From NCBI RefSeq assembly GCF_014649995.1, contig NZ_BMUC01000002.1, forward strand, positions 128,497 through 192,496: 64,000 nucleotides of DNA. The letters are read 5' to 3'. This DNA is from Streptomyces griseoflavus. Lineage in GTDB: Bacteria; Actinomycetota; Actinomycetes; Streptomycetales; Streptomycetaceae. Each line of letters begins with the position of its first letter. Positions within the stretch are counted from its first letter, which is position 1. Both the position numbers and the translations under genes were made by a program. Below are positions 24,916-34,280 of this stretch, piece after piece. The notes beneath the pieces are model-generated. The model did not search any database, was not told where the DNA came from, and saw nothing but the letters and a program-made list of their open reading frames with translations.

Positions 24916-25635
24916 TCACTCCTCGCCGGCGAGCGTCAGCGAACGCAGCTTCTGCCCGGCGTACCAGGTGGCCAGCACGGTGACCACGGCGAGCAGGACC
25001 GTCGCGGTCGTCAGGCTCACGTCCGAGGTGACCAGGTCGCCGCCGGAGACCTTCTGCGCCACGGCCAGCGCCCACTGCTGGACGCTCAGCGTGCGCGCGC
25101 CGGGCACCAGGGAGCCGAACAGCGCCTCCCAGACCAGCGCGTAGACCAGCCCGAAGACCACCGCGTGCCGCGAGATCGTGCCGAGCAGCAGGAAGAGGGC
25201 GGCGTAGGCGATGGAGGCAACCAGCGCGGCCACCGTGTAGGCGACGGCAACCTGCTGGCCGTTGCCGTTCAGGACGAAGCCGGCGATCAGGGTCGGGACC
25301 GCCGAGAACACCATGGTGACGGCGATCGCGACGATCAGCTTGGTGTAGATGATCGTGGGCCGCTTGATCGGCTTGGACAGCAGGTACACGACCGAGCCGT
25401 CGTCGATCTCGGGCCCGATCGCCCCGGTGCCCGCGATGACGCCGATGATCGGCACCATGGTGGCGAGCGCCAGTCCGCCCAGCACGTCGGCGGCCGTCTG
25501 GTCGTCGGCGCCGGCGAGGCCGCGCACCGCCAGCGAGATCGCGATCAGCAGCAGGGGCAGCGCGCCCAGGATGAGGGCCCGGCGGCGGCCGAGCAGGGCC
25601 CGGTAGGTGAGCCGGGCGACTGTGGGGTCGTACAT
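24916..25635 (-). CDS. ABC-2 type transporter permease
   Basis: About 239 aa with six predicted helices, for example ALILGALPLLLIAISLAVRG, VTMVFSAVPTLIAGFVLNGN and VLLAVVTVLATWYAGQKL. The short loop EIDDGSVVYLLSKPIKRPT is characteristic of ABC-2 export permeases. It follows its ATPase by 10 bp and is the last gene of a four-gene run coding for two ATPase/permease pairs. Substrate unknown; the absence of a solute-binding protein indicates export. Confidence 0.88.
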   Translation of the reverse strand: MYDPTVARLTYRALLGRRRALILGALPLLLIAISLAVRGLAGADDQTAADVLGGLALATMVPIIGVIAGTGAIGPEIDDGSVVYLLSKPIKRPTIIYTKLIVAIAVTMVFSAVPTLIAGFVLNGNGQQVAVAYTVAALVASIAYAALFLLLGTISRHAVVFGLVYALVWEALFGSLVPGARTLSVQQWALAVAQKVSGGDLVTSDVSLTTATVLLAVVTVLATWYAGQKLRSLTLAGEE

Positions 25636-25645
25636 CTTGGGCCTC

Positions 25646-26557
25646 CTACGCCGCGACGAGATATGAGAAGACGGACTCGAGGGACTCGTCGGACGGCGAG
25701 ACCGTGAGCAGCCGGATGCCGTGCTCGCGCGCGACCTTCGGCAGCAGGGAGGTGAAGCGGCCGAAGTCGACGGCCTGGATGTGCAGGGCGCCCTCCGCCG
25801 TGTCCACCTCGATGCCGGACGTCGACGGGTCGGCGATCAGCGCGGCCGCGAGCGCGCGGTCGTCGCTGGAACGCACCAGGTAGCGGTGCGGACGGTCCGT
25901 CATCAGCCGGCGGATCCTGCGGAAGTCGCCACTGGCCGCGTGCCGGCCGGCGACGACGACCTCGATGTGCCAGGCGAGCTGCTCGACCTCTTCGAGGATG
26001 TGGGACGAGAACAGCACGGTGCGTCCCTCGTCGCCCATGCGCCGCAGCAGGTCCATCAGCTGCATGCGCTGGCGCGGGTCCATGCCGTTGAAGGGCTCGT
26101 CCAGCAGGAGCAGCGACGGCTCGTGGACCAGCGCCGAGGCCATCTTCACGCGCTGCCGCATGCCCTTGGAGTACGTGGCGATCTTGCGGTCCTGCGCGTA
26201 CTCCATCTCGACCGTCGCCAGCGCCTTCTGGGCGGCCTTGGCGCCCAGGCCGTGCAGTTCGGCGTTGGCGACGACGAATTCACGGCCGGTCAGGAAGTCG
26301 TACATCGCCTCGCGCTCGGGGACGACGCCGATGTGCCGGTAGATGGTCTCGTTGCGCCACACCTGCTGTCCGTCGAGGGTGACGGAGCCGGTGGAGGGGG
26401 CGAGGAAGCCGCCCATCATGTTGATGAGGGTGGACTTCCCGGCACCGTTGGGGCCGAGGAGGCCGGTGACTCCGGGGCCGACGGTCATGGTGATGTCGTT
26501 GACGGCGACCACGTTGCCGAACCAGCGGGAGACGTGGTCGATGCTGAGCGTGGTCAC
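25646..26557 (-). CDS. ABC transporter ATP-binding protein
   Basis: About 303 aa. Walker A GPNGAGKST, Q-loop region HIGVVPEREAMYDFLTG, signature YSKGMRQRV, Walker B LLLLDEPF and switch SSHIL. The C-terminal 80 residues form the extra domain common in drug and antibiotic exporters. The GTG start at 26557 overlaps the stop of the upstream permease (GTGA), so translation is coupled. Partner of the permease at 24916. Confidence 0.9.
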   Translation of the reverse strand: MTTLSIDHVSRWFGNVVAVNDITMTVGPGVTGLLGPNGAGKSTLINMMGGFLAPSTGSVTLDGQQVWRNETIYRHIGVVPEREAMYDFLTGREFVVANAELHGLGAKAAQKALATVEMEYAQDRKIATYSKGMRQRVKMASALVHEPSLLLLDEPFNGMDPRQRMQLMDLLRRMGDEGRTVLFSSHILEEVEQLAWHIEVVVAGRHAASGDFRRIRRLMTDRPHRYLVRSSDDRALAAALIADPSTSGIEVDTAEGALHIQAVDFGRFTSLLPKVAREHGIRLLTVSPSDESLESVFSYLVAA

Positions 26558-27468
26558 AGGCCCACCTTCTTGTAGCGGCGCACCAGCAGGCCGTAGCTGG
26601 CGGCGATCAGGCCGAGGGTGAACAGGACGAAGACGACGCCCTCGGCGTTGTCCGGGCCCACCCCGCCGGGGAAGGCGGAGCTCGCGCCCAGGAAGGCGGA
26701 CTGCACGCCGTCGATGAGGGTGATGGGCGAGAACAGGCCGATCCAGGTGCCGGCGTCGCCGTTGCCCTGGACGTCCGCGATCGCCTGGAGCGTGGAGACC
26801 GCCCCGTAGGAGATGGTCAGGACGGCGATGACGGCCGCGATGCCGAAGCCGCGGCGCGGGGTGACCGACGCGATGACCAGGCCGATTCCGGCGAAGAGCA
26901 GCGAGAGCAGTGCCACGGAGACGAGTCCCTGTGCGAATCCCTTGGTCTGGTCGGTGAAGTCGAGCTTGGCCAGCAGCGCGCCGACGTACAGCACCAGCAG
27001 GGGGGCGGCGGTGAGGATGAACAGGGCCGAGGCCAGCGCGGCGTACTTGGCGCGCACGTAGTCGGCGGTCTCGATGGGACGCGAGAAGTACAGCGGTACG
27101 GTCTTGAAACGCAGGTCGCGCGAGACGGACGTCGGCGCCTGCGAGGCGACGTACAGGCTGATGACGGCCTGCATGACGATCGCGTAGCGCGTGTAGTCCA
27201 CGGGCAGGTCGTTGGCCTTGGTGGCGACCGCGACGGCCACCATGATGGCGGCGGGCACACACATCACCACGAACAGCAGCATCGGCAGCACCTTGGACTT
27301 CACCGACCGGCCGAGGCCGTAGGAGCCGCGCAGGGACTGCGAGTACAGCGACAGCCGCGCGTACCCGCGGCCCAGGCGGGGGCCGTCGTAGGAGCGGTAG
27401 CCGATGTTGTGGATACGGGTGTCACCCGGTGCAGTGGCTGGTGTCTGCATGGACTGCTCAGCTGCCAT
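26554..27468 (-). CDS. ABC-2 type transporter permease
   Basis: About 304 aa. A soluble N-terminus of about 60 residues with DTRIHNIGYRSYDGPRLGRG, a motif common in this Streptomyces permease family, is followed by six helices (VLPMLLFVVMCVPAAIMVAV first). The loop KTVPLYFSRPIETADYVRAK is the counterpart of that seen in the downstream permease. Its ATG lies within the last codons of the upstream ATPase gene (11-bp overlap) and its stop overlaps the next ATPase. Confidence 0.88.
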   Translation of the reverse strand: MAAEQSMQTPATAPGDTRIHNIGYRSYDGPRLGRGYARLSLYSQSLRGSYGLGRSVKSKVLPMLLFVVMCVPAAIMVAVAVATKANDLPVDYTRYAIVMQAVISLYVASQAPTSVSRDLRFKTVPLYFSRPIETADYVRAKYAALASALFILTAAPLLVLYVGALLAKLDFTDQTKGFAQGLVSVALLSLLFAGIGLVIASVTPRRGFGIAAVIAVLTISYGAVSTLQAIADVQGNGDAGTWIGLFSPITLIDGVQSAFLGASSAFPGGVGPDNAEGVVFVLFTLGLIAASYGLLVRRYKKVGL

Positions 27469-28438
27469 GGCCGACCGCCTCCTTCCGCTGCTCGTCGCGC
27501 TGGTCGTCGCTGTCGGTGAAGACCTCGGAGATGTGGTGCCGGCGCTGTTCCATGCGCACCAGTCCGAGGCCGAGGTCCGCGATGACGTCGCGGACCAGGT
27601 CGTACGTCTCCTCGCCCTGGGCGGTGAGCAGCAGGACGTGCCCCGCGCCCGGCAGTCCGCTGCCGTCCGTGACGCTCACCCCGCGCGCGTGGAGCGCCTC
27701 GCGCACCGCGCGGGTGCCGTCCGGGTGCTCGTCGGTGTCGGTGACCTCGATCGCGAGGGTGGTGGTGGTCTGGGTGAAGTCCGTGGTGGAGCTGGAGCGC
27801 AGCAGCTTGCCGCCGTCGATGACGACGACGTGGTCACAGGTGCGTTCGAGCTCGCCCAGCAGGTGGGAGGTGACCAGGACGGAGATGCCGAAGTCGGTGT
27901 GGATCCGGCGGATCAGGCCGAGCATCTCGTCACGGCCGACCGGGTCGAGGCCGTTGGTCGGCTCGTCCAGGAAGACCAGCTGGGGGTCGTGCACAAGGGC
28001 CTGCGCCAGCTTCACGCGCTGCTTCATGCCGGTCGAGTAACCGCCGATGGGGCGGTAGCGCTCCTCGTACAGGCCGACGTGGCGCAGGGTGTCCGCGGTG
28101 CGCTCCCGCGCGGCGGTGGGCGGCAGGCCGGACATGCGCGCCATGTGGACGACGAACTCGGTGGCCGAGACGTCCGGTGGCAGACAGTCGTGTTCCGGCA
28201 TGTAGCCGACCCGCTCGCGGATGGCGGGGCCCTTGGTGACGACATCGAGGCCGAGCACCTCGGCGCGGCCCTCGGTGGCGGGGGACAGACCCAGAAGGAT
28301 CTTGATCAGTGTGGACTTGCCGGCTCCATTGGCTCCGACGAGTCCGGTCACACCGGGCCCGACGTCCACGGAGAGCCGGTCAAGAGCGGTCACCCGGGGG
28401 AACCGCTTGCTCAGGCTTTCGGTCGCGATCACAGTCAC
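27458..28438 (-). CDS. ABC transporter ATP-binding protein
   Basis: About 326 aa. Walker A GANGAGKST, Q-loop region GYMPEHDCLPPD, signature YSTGMKQRV, Walker B LVFLDEPTNG and switch TSHLLGE. The C-terminal extension ends in HHISEVFTDSDD. First gene of the four-gene ABC-2 run. GTG 28438 gives VTVIATESL; GAGG is very close to it, so the GTG at 28432 is a good alternative. Divergent from the hydrolase-dehydrogenase fusion. Confidence 0.9.
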   Translation of the reverse strand: MTVIATESLSKRFPRVTALDRLSVDVGPGVTGLVGANGAGKSTLIKILLGLSPATEGRAEVLGLDVVTKGPAIRERVGYMPEHDCLPPDVSATEFVVHMARMSGLPPTAARERTADTLRHVGLYEERYRPIGGYSTGMKQRVKLAQALVHDPQLVFLDEPTNGLDPVGRDEMLGLIRRIHTDFGISVLVTSHLLGELERTCDHVVVIDGGKLLRSSSTTDFTQTTTTLAIEVTDTDEHPDGTRAVREALHARGVSVTDGSGLPGAGHVLLLTAQGEETYDLVRDVIADLGLGLVRMEQRRHHISEVFTDSDDQRDEQRKEAVGHGS

Positions 28439-28612
28439 GTCCTCGACGTTAGTGACCCGTCCCACTCGGGTCGTCAGACCGGAGAGCCGTCTTGGGCTCC
28501 CCCTGGAGTCGTACGGGCCCGTAAGGGAGACCCTGCCTGAGATCCATGCGCGCGATGCGGGGCGCTGTTGACGAGCCCTCCGGCGACTGCCACATTCGCC
28601 GGTGTGACGCGG

Positions 28613-30361
28613 ATGAGTGGTGCGCGGGAGCGCCGGGTGCGTACGGGCGGTGTCGAGCTGTGCGTGGCCGAGCTGGGTGAGCCCGGGCGGCCGGTGGTCG
28701 TCCTGGTGCACGGCTATCCGGACAGCAAGGAGGTGTGGTCCTCGGTCGCGTCCCGGCTGGCGGAGCGTTTTCACGTCGTGGCGTACGACGTCCGGGGCCA
28801 CGGCCGGTCCACGGCGCCGCGTCCGCTGCGCGGCGGGTTCACGCTGGAGAAGCTGACCGACGACTTCCTGGCGGTCGTGGACGCGGTGAGCCCGGACCGC
28901 CCGGTGCACCTGGTGGGGCACGACTGGGGCTCGGTGCAGTCCTGGGAGTTCGTGACGGTGCGGCGCGCCGAGGGGCGGATCGCCTCCTTCACCTCGATAT
29001 CCGGCCCCTCGCTCGACCATTTCGGGCACTGGATCGACCGCCGGGTGAAGCGGCCGACCCCGCGCCGGGTCGGCCGGCTGCTGGGGCAGGGCGCCAAGTC
29101 CTGGTACATCTACCTGCTGCACACGCCCGTGCTGCCGGAACTGGCGTGGCGCGGGCCGCTCGGCAGGGCCTGGCCGCGGCTCCTGGAGCGCCTGGAGGGC
29201 GTGTCCGGCGACGGTTATCCGACCCCGTCCCTGCCGTCGGACGCGGCCCACGGCACCTGGCTCTACCGGGACAACGTGCGTCCCCGGCTGCGCAACCCGC
29301 GCGCCGACGCCTACGCGCACGCGCCCGTGCAGCTCATCACTCCCCTGGAGGACGCGTTCCTCTCGGAGCGGCTCTACGACGATCTCGAGCACTGGGCCCC
29401 GCGGCTGACCCGGCGGACGCTGCGGGCCAAGCACTGGGTGCCGCGCAGCCGCCCGGACCGGCTGGCGACGTGGATCTCCGACTTCGTGACGTCCGTGGAG
29501 GAGGGCCGGGACCAGGTGCAGGCGACGGGCCGGTACGCCGACCGGTTCGGCGGGCGGCTGGTCCTGGTCACGGGGGCGGGCAGTGGCATCGGACGGGCCA
29601 CTGCGCTCGCGTTCGCCGAGGCGGGTGCGCGCGTGCTGGCGGTCGACCGGGACGCGGACGCCGCGGTCTCCACTGCGGGGGAGGCTCTCCGGCGGGGTGC
29701 GGCTGCGGCCTGGGCGGAGACGGCGGACGTGTCCGACGAGCAGGCGATGGAGAAGCTCGCCGAGCGCGTCACCACCGAGTACGGCGTGCCGGACGTCCTG
29801 GTGAACAACGCCGGCATCGGGCTGAGCGGCTCCTTCTTCGACACCACCGCCGAGGACTGGAGGAAGGTCCTCGACGTCAACCTGTGGGGTGTGATCCACG
29901 GCTGCCGCCTCTTCGGACGGCGGATGGCCGAGCGCGGCCAAGGCGGCCACATCGTCAATGTGGCGTCCGCCGCCGCCTTCCAGCCCTCCAGGGCACTGCC
30001 GGCCTACAGCACCTCCAAGGCGGCGGTGCTGATGCTGAGCGAGTGCCTGCGCGCGGAGCTCACGGGACGCGGGATCGGCGTGACGGCGGTGTGCCCGGGG
30101 TTCGTGGACACCGCCATCACCTCCACCGCGCGGTTCGCGGGCGTGGACGCCGACGAGGAGCGGCGGCTGCGGAAGCGGGCGGCGCGTCTGTACCGGCTGC
30201 GCGGTTATCCGCCGGAGAAGGTCGCCACCGCGATCCTGCGGGCGGTGGTACGCGACGAGGCGGTGGTGCCGGTCACCCCGGAGGCGCGGGCGGCGTACGC
30301 GCTGGCGCGGTGGATGCCGGGTGCGCTGCGCGGGATCGCGCGGATCAAGCCGCCGGTGTGA
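28613..30361 (+). CDS. Alpha/beta-hydrolase fused to a short-chain dehydrogenase
   Basis: About 582 aa. Residues 1-300 are an alpha/beta-hydrolase of the epoxide-hydrolase type: oxyanion HGYPDS, nucleophile Asp104 in GHDWGS and a candidate catalytic His in the AKHWVPRS stretch. From about 310 a complete SDR follows: TGAGSGIG (NAD(P)-binding), NNAG near 397, catalytic Ser near 450 and YSTSK near 463, ending in a membrane-associated-looking [16 protein letters not shown]. The two activities are joined without a stop. The fusion suggests successive steps on one lipophilic substrate. No ribosome-binding site is clear; GTG 28604 and TTG 28568 are alternative starts. Confidence 0.88.
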   Translation: MSGARERRVRTGGVELCVAELGEPGRPVVVLVHGYPDSKEVWSSVASRLAERFHVVAYDVRGHGRSTAPRPLRGGFTLEKLTDDFLAVVDAVSPDRPVHLVGHDWGSVQSWEFVTVRRAEGRIASFTSISGPSLDHFGHWIDRRVKRPTPRRVGRLLGQGAKSWYIYLLHTPVLPELAWRGPLGRAWPRLLERLEGVSGDGYPTPSLPSDAAHGTWLYRDNVRPRLRNPRADAYAHAPVQLITPLEDAFLSERLYDDLEHWAPRLTRRTLRAKHWVPRSRPDRLATWISDFVTSVEEGRDQVQATGRYADRFGGRLVLVTGAGSGIGRATALAFAEAGARVLAVDRDADAAVSTAGEALRRGAAAAWAETADVSDEQAMEKLAERVTTEYGVPDVLVNNAGIGLSGSFFDTTAEDWRKVLDVNLWGVIHGCRLFGRRMAERGQGGHIVNVASAAAFQPSRALPAYSTSKAAVLMLSECLRAELTGRGIGVTAVCPGFVDTAITSTARFAGVDADEERRLRKRAARLYRLRGYPPEKVATAILRAVVRDEAVVPVTPEARAAYALARWMPGALRGIARIKPPV

Positions 30362-30413
30362 GACGTCCGGCGCGGCGGCACGCGTCCAGCCGGGGCTCTC
30401 CGCTGCGGTCCCG

Positions 30414-30468
30414 TTGTCCACAGCGGACGCCAAGTCGCCTGTGGATAAGCACACTTGGCTGTGGATCA
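30414..30468. promoter_or_regulatory. DnaA-box cluster (three boxes in 55 bp)
   Basis: TTGTCCACA at 30414-30422, TGTGGATAA at 30440-30448 and TGTGGATCA at 30460-30468 (one mismatch), the last two on the opposite strand. They lie in the short gap before kptA. Confidence 0.7.
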
Positions 30469-30554
30469 AACCTCCGGAGGGAAATCGATCGCGTGACGCG
30501 CGTCTCTCCCGGCACTCTGGACAGATGCACTCTGAGCGAACCCACTCTGAGCGG

Positions 30555-31103
30555 ATGGACGAACGACGCACGGTCAAGGTGTCCACGTACCTCTCCCGGC
30601 ATCTGCGCCACCAGCCGGAGCGGATCGGACTCACCCTCGACGAGGGCGGCTGGGTCGAGATCGAGGCTTTGATCGCCGCGGCCTCCGCGCACGGGTTCCG
30701 GTTCACCCGGGAGGAACTCGACCACGTCGTCGCCACCAACGACAAGCGGCGCTTCGCCGTGGAGGGCGACCGGATCCGCGCCAGCCAGGGACACAGCGTC
30801 GAGGTCGATCTCGGACTTCCCGCGGCCACTCCGCCGCCGTACCTGTACCACGGCACGGTCGCCCGCAATCTGGAGGCGATCCGGGCCGAAGGGCTGCGGC
30901 CCATGGGCCGGCACGCCGTGCACCTCTCGGCCGACCGCGAGACGGCGGCCCGGGTGGGCGCCCGCAGGGGACGGCCGGTCGTGCTCTCCGTGGACACGGG
31001 CGCGATGCACCAGGACGGCCATGTCTTCCACCTGAGTGCGAACGGTGTGTGGCTGACCGAGGCCGTACCGAGCCGGTACCTGCGTTTCCCCTCCGGCCAC
31101 TGA
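30555..31103 (+). CDS. kptA: RNA 2'-phosphotransferase (KptA/Tpt1)
   Basis: About 182 aa. The N-terminal winged-helix-like lobe has [17 protein letters not shown] with the conserved Arg-His pair; the C-terminal ADP-ribosyltransferase-like lobe has [18 protein letters not shown] and [11 protein letters not shown]. Tpt1 transfers an internal RNA 2'-phosphate to NAD+. In bacteria, which lack the tRNA-splicing ligase that makes this mark, its real substrate is unclear and ADP-ribosylation of nucleic-acid ends has been proposed. Start uncertain: ATG 30555 ([10 protein letters not shown]) begins the conserved domain, ATG 30525 is an alternative. Confidence 0.9.
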   Translation: MDERRTVKVSTYLSRHLRHQPERIGLTLDEGGWVEIEALIAAASAHGFRFTREELDHVVATNDKRRFAVEGDRIRASQGHSVEVDLGLPAATPPPYLYHGTVARNLEAIRAEGLRPMGRHAVHLSADRETAARVGARRGRPVVLSVDTGAMHQDGHVFHLSANGVWLTEAVPSRYLRFPSGH

Positions 31104-31144
31104 GAACGCGGCCTTCCCGCCTGCGGTGACGCGCGTGGGCGGAC

Positions 31145-31158
31145 GTTTCACGTGAAAC
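31145..31158. promoter_or_regulatory. parS site upstream of the luciferase-like gene
   Basis: GTTTCACGTGAAAC, perfect consensus. It covers the position where a -35 box would be for the TAGGCT element at 31172-31177. Confidence 0.9.
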
Positions 31159-31171
31159 CCGTGGCGGCGCT

Positions 31172-31177
31172 TAGGCT
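31172..31177 (+). promoter_or_regulatory. Possible -10 box of a leaderless gene
   Basis: TAGGCT lies 7 bases before the ATG at 31185 and there is no ribosome-binding site, so the transcript may start at or close to the ATG. Confidence 0.4.
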
Positions 31178-31184
31178 CGGTGAC

Positions 31185-32087
31185 ATGAGCCTGCGCCTGA
31201 GCACCGTGATCCTCCCCTACCGCCGCTGGCACGAGGGCAGCCGTACCGCCTGGACGCGCGCCGAGGAGCTCGGCTTCCATACGGGCTACACCTACGACCA
31301 TCTCTCCTGGCGCAGCTTCCGGGACGGCCCGTGGTTCGGCGCCGTCCCCACCCTCACCGCCGCCGCGGGGGTCACCGAGCGGATGCGGCTGGGCACCCTG
31401 GTGACCTCTCCGAACTTCCGGCACCCGGTCACCCTGGCCAAAGAACTCGTCACCCTCGACGACATCTCCGGCGGGCGGGTCACGCTCGGCATAGGAGCGG
31501 GCGGCACCGGTTTCGACGCCACCGCACTGGGCCAGGAGCCATGGACCCCGCGCGAGCGCGCCGACCGCTTCGCCGAGTTCGTCCCGCTGCTCGACCGTCT
31601 GCTCTCCGAGGACTCGGTGTCGTACGAGGGCGACTTCTACGCGGCGCACGAGGCACGCAACATTCCGGGCTGTGTGCAGCGGCCCCGGCTGCCGTTCGCG
31701 GTGGCGGCGACCGGCCCGCGCGGACTGCGGCTCGCGGCCCGTCACGGGCAGGCCTGGGTGACCACGGGCGATCCGCGGCTGTTCGAGAAGGGCACGCCCG
31801 AGCAGTCGGTTCAGGCCATTCGCCGTCAGGCGGACAAGCTCGCCGACGCCTGCGCCGAGCTCGGCCGGGACGTGACCGGACTGGACAAGATCCTGCTCAC
31901 CGGCTTCACCCCGGACCGGAGCCGACCGCTGCAGTCCCTGAGCGCCTTCGTCGACTTCGCGGGGCGCCATGCAGAACTGGGATTCACCGAGATCGTGATC
32001 CACTGGCCCATCCCCGACTCGGACTTCGCCGTGGACCAGAAGGTGTTCGAACGGATCGCCATGGAGGCCCCGGCGCAACTGCGCTGA
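31185..32087 (+). CDS. Luciferase-like (FMN/F420-dependent) oxidoreductase
   Basis: About 300 aa with the LLM TIM-barrel pattern: [18 protein letters not shown], the [18 protein letters not shown] strand, [21 protein letters not shown] and [20 protein letters not shown]. The length, and the G-x-G-A-G-G loop after the R-V-T-L-G-I-G strand, are usual in the actinobacterial F420-dependent members, but FMN cannot be excluded. Substrate unknown. ATG 31185 starts the fold directly; a perfect parS site lies 27 bp upstream. Confidence 0.85.
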   Translation: MSLRLSTVILPYRRWHEGSRTAWTRAEELGFHTGYTYDHLSWRSFRDGPWFGAVPTLTAAAGVTERMRLGTLVTSPNFRHPVTLAKELVTLDDISGGRVTLGIGAGGTGFDATALGQEPWTPRERADRFAEFVPLLDRLLSEDSVSYEGDFYAAHEARNIPGCVQRPRLPFAVAATGPRGLRLAARHGQAWVTTGDPRLFEKGTPEQSVQAIRRQADKLADACAELGRDVTGLDKILLTGFTPDRSRPLQSLSAFVDFAGRHAELGFTEIVIHWPIPDSDFAVDQKVFERIAMEAPAQLR

Positions 32088-32190
32088 CCGCTGTCGGGTC
32101 CACGACGACGTGACGCTCAGTGACGACGGTATTCACTCAGATGTGCGCGGTCCCGCACGGTCGTGCGGGCATATGCGCGACAATGGCCGC

Positions 32191-33060
32191 GTGATCTCAG
32201 CGACCCGACAGCCCGAGCCCCAGGCAGCCGCTCTTCCACCGCGGCTCATCGCCACCGACCTCGACGGCACCCTGCTGCGTGACGACAAGTCGGTGTCCCC
32301 GCGCACCGTCGCCGCGCTGGCCGCCGCCGAGGAAGCCGGCATCGAGGTCTTCTTCGTCACCGGCCGGCCCGCCCGCTGGATGGACGTGGTCAGCGACCAC
32401 GTCCACGGCCACGGCCTCGCCATCTGCGGCAACGGCGCCGCCGTCGTCGACCTGCACGGCGGTCCCGGCGCCCACCGCTTCGTGAAGGTGCGGGAGCTGC
32501 CCCGCAAGAACGCGCTGGACGCCGTGCAGCTGCTGCGCGACGCCGCCCCGGGCACGGTGTACGCCGTCGAGCAGACCTACGGCTTCCACCAGGAGCCCGC
32601 CTACCCGAAGCTGCACATGGAGATCCCGGACGCCCTCGCGCCCGCCGAGGACCTGCTGCATCCGGAGTCCCCCACCGCCGGCGAACCGGTGCTCAAGATC
32701 CTCGCCCACCACCCCACGCTCGATCCGGACGCCTTCCTCACCCTGGCCCGCCTCGCCATCGGCGACCGCGCCAACGTCACCCGCTCCAGCCCCAGCGCGC
32801 TGCTGGAGATCAGCGGACCCGAGGTGTCCAAGGCCAGCACGCTGGCCCTGTGCTGCGCCGAGCGGGGCATCTCGCACGAGGAGGTCGTCGCCTTCGGGGA
32901 CATGCCGAACGACGTCGAGATGCTGAGCTGGGCGGGCCGTTCCTACGCGATGGGCAACGCGCACCCGGACGTGATCGCCGCCGCGTCGGGTCACACCGTC
33001 GCCAACAACGACGACGGGGTGGCCGTGGTGATCGAGCGGCTCCTGGAGGGGCGGCTGTAG
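32191..33060 (+). CDS. HAD-superfamily (Cof/IIB) phosphatase
   Basis: About 289 aa. Motif [13 protein letters not shown], motif II VTGRPAR, motif III the Lys of EVSKAST and motif IV FGDMPNDVEML, with a C2B cap between. It shares long identical stretches (for example [12 protein letters not shown] plus SVSPRT) with the HAD protein at 23696 and is evidently its paralogue. Substrate unknown. I used GTG 32191; ATG 32173 is an alternative. It converges on the M23 peptidase gene, 4 bp away. Confidence 0.87.
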   Translation: MISATRQPEPQAAALPPRLIATDLDGTLLRDDKSVSPRTVAALAAAEEAGIEVFFVTGRPARWMDVVSDHVHGHGLAICGNGAAVVDLHGGPGAHRFVKVRELPRKNALDAVQLLRDAAPGTVYAVEQTYGFHQEPAYPKLHMEIPDALAPAEDLLHPESPTAGEPVLKILAHHPTLDPDAFLTLARLAIGDRANVTRSSPSALLEISGPEVSKASTLALCCAERGISHEEVVAFGDMPNDVEMLSWAGRSYAMGNAHPDVIAAASGHTVANNDDGVAVVIERLLEGRL

Positions 33061-33064
33061 CCGC

Positions 33065-34123
33065 TCAGAGCGACACCCCGTGCCGGGTCAGCCAGGACAC
33101 GGGGTTCACCGCCGACCCCATCTCGGGCGTGACCCGCACCTCGAAATGCAGGTGTGGTCCGGTGGAGTTTCCGCTGGTGCCGGACTGACCGATCCACTGA
33201 CCGGGCGTGACCCGGTCGCCCTGGTCGACGGCGACCGCGGCGAGGTGGGCGTACTGGGTGTAGTACCCGCCCGCGTGCTGGACCACGATCTCGACACCGA
33301 AAGGCCCTCCGCAGGACACCTTCACCACGGTGCCCGTCCCGACGGCCCGCACCGGTGTGCCGATCGGCACCGCGAAGTCCTGCCCCGTGTGCCGGTTCGC
33401 CCACCGTGCGCCTCCGCTGCCGTAGGACGCGGACAACTCGTACGTCTCCACCGGCGCCACCCAGCTGGTGGAGAAGCGCGTCTCCGGCTGGTCCAGCCGG
33501 ACCGCGCCGCGGCAGGCACCGGCCGCGACCGAGGCGTCGGCCTGGCCCTGGAGCTTCCACCGCGCCGATTCGAGCTTCGCCTCGATGCCCTGCTTCAGAG
33601 CGGCGAGTTCGGTGTTCCGCTTCTCCAGCCTCCGCCACGCCGCGGCGGCCTCGGCCTCGTCGCGGGCCAGCCGGGCCTCGGCCCGCTCACTGCTGTCGAT
33701 GGCCTTGTCCAGGGTCGCCTCCGCCTTCTGCACCACGCGCTGACCGCGCATCAGCTCCTCCGGGTCGTCCGCGAGCAGCATGTGCGCGGTGAGCGGCAGC
33801 CCGCCTCCGTCCCGGTACTGGGAGCTGGCGATCCGGCCCAGCTCCTGACGCAGGCCCGCCGTCTCCCGCCGCTCCCGCTCGAGCCGCTGCTCGAGTTCGC
33901 GGGCCCTGGCCCGCTGCCCTTCCGCCGCACGGAGGCCGGCCTCGTACCGCTCGGTCGCGGTGGCCGCTTCCTCGTACAGCCGCGCCACCTCCGCGCCGAC
34001 GCCGGAGGCCGAGCCGTGGCCGGGGGTGTGCGAGCCGTCGCCGTCGGCGGGCCGGGCGGCTAGCACGGCGAGCGCGCACAGGAGCACGGCGACGAGGCGT
34101 GGATGGCGGCGGGTGAGACGCAT
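33065..34123 (-). CDS. Secreted M23-family metallopeptidase with coiled coil
   Basis: About 352 aa. A signal peptide (MRLTRRHPRLVAVLLCALAV) is followed by a long Glu/Arg/Ala-rich coiled coil (about 40-190, with RARELEQRLERERRETAGLR) and a C-terminal M23 domain with zinc ligands in NRHTGQDFAVP and the catalytic GPHLHFEVR. This layout (coiled coil plus LytM) is that of EnvC/NlpD-like cell-wall factors and of actinobacterial peptidoglycan hydrolases. All visible zinc ligands are kept, so it may be an active endopeptidase. ATG 34123 was chosen because it opens the signal peptide. Confidence 0.88.
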   Translation of the reverse strand: MRLTRRHPRLVAVLLCALAVLAARPADGDGSHTPGHGSASGVGAEVARLYEEAATATERYEAGLRAAEGQRARARELEQRLERERRETAGLRQELGRIASSQYRDGGGLPLTAHMLLADDPEELMRGQRVVQKAEATLDKAIDSSERAEARLARDEAEAAAAWRRLEKRNTELAALKQGIEAKLESARWKLQGQADASVAAGACRGAVRLDQPETRFSTSWVAPVETYELSASYGSGGARWANRHTGQDFAVPIGTPVRAVGTGTVVKVSCGGPFGVEIVVQHAGGYYTQYAHLAAVAVDQGDRVTPGQWIGQSGTSGNSTGPHLHFEVRVTPEMGSAVNPVSWLTRHGVSL

Positions 34124-34280
34124 GACTGCGATCTTGGCCCCGCCCCCGCCTCCGGTCCTGTTCACGTCGTGCACATGGGCGAGCACTGCCCCCGGACGGA
34201 CCACCGATACCGCCGAACGGTGGTAAGCACCGACCGTGTTGACCCTCCGTCACGCCTCGTGGTCCGCGCCCGCGCGCCGC

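Noticed and set aside
28439-30997. Upstream extension of the ABC ATPase frame on the minus strand over the hydrolase-SDR gene
   Set aside because: Only the part from 28438 down matches an ABC ATPase; the rest is low-complexity antisense sequence.
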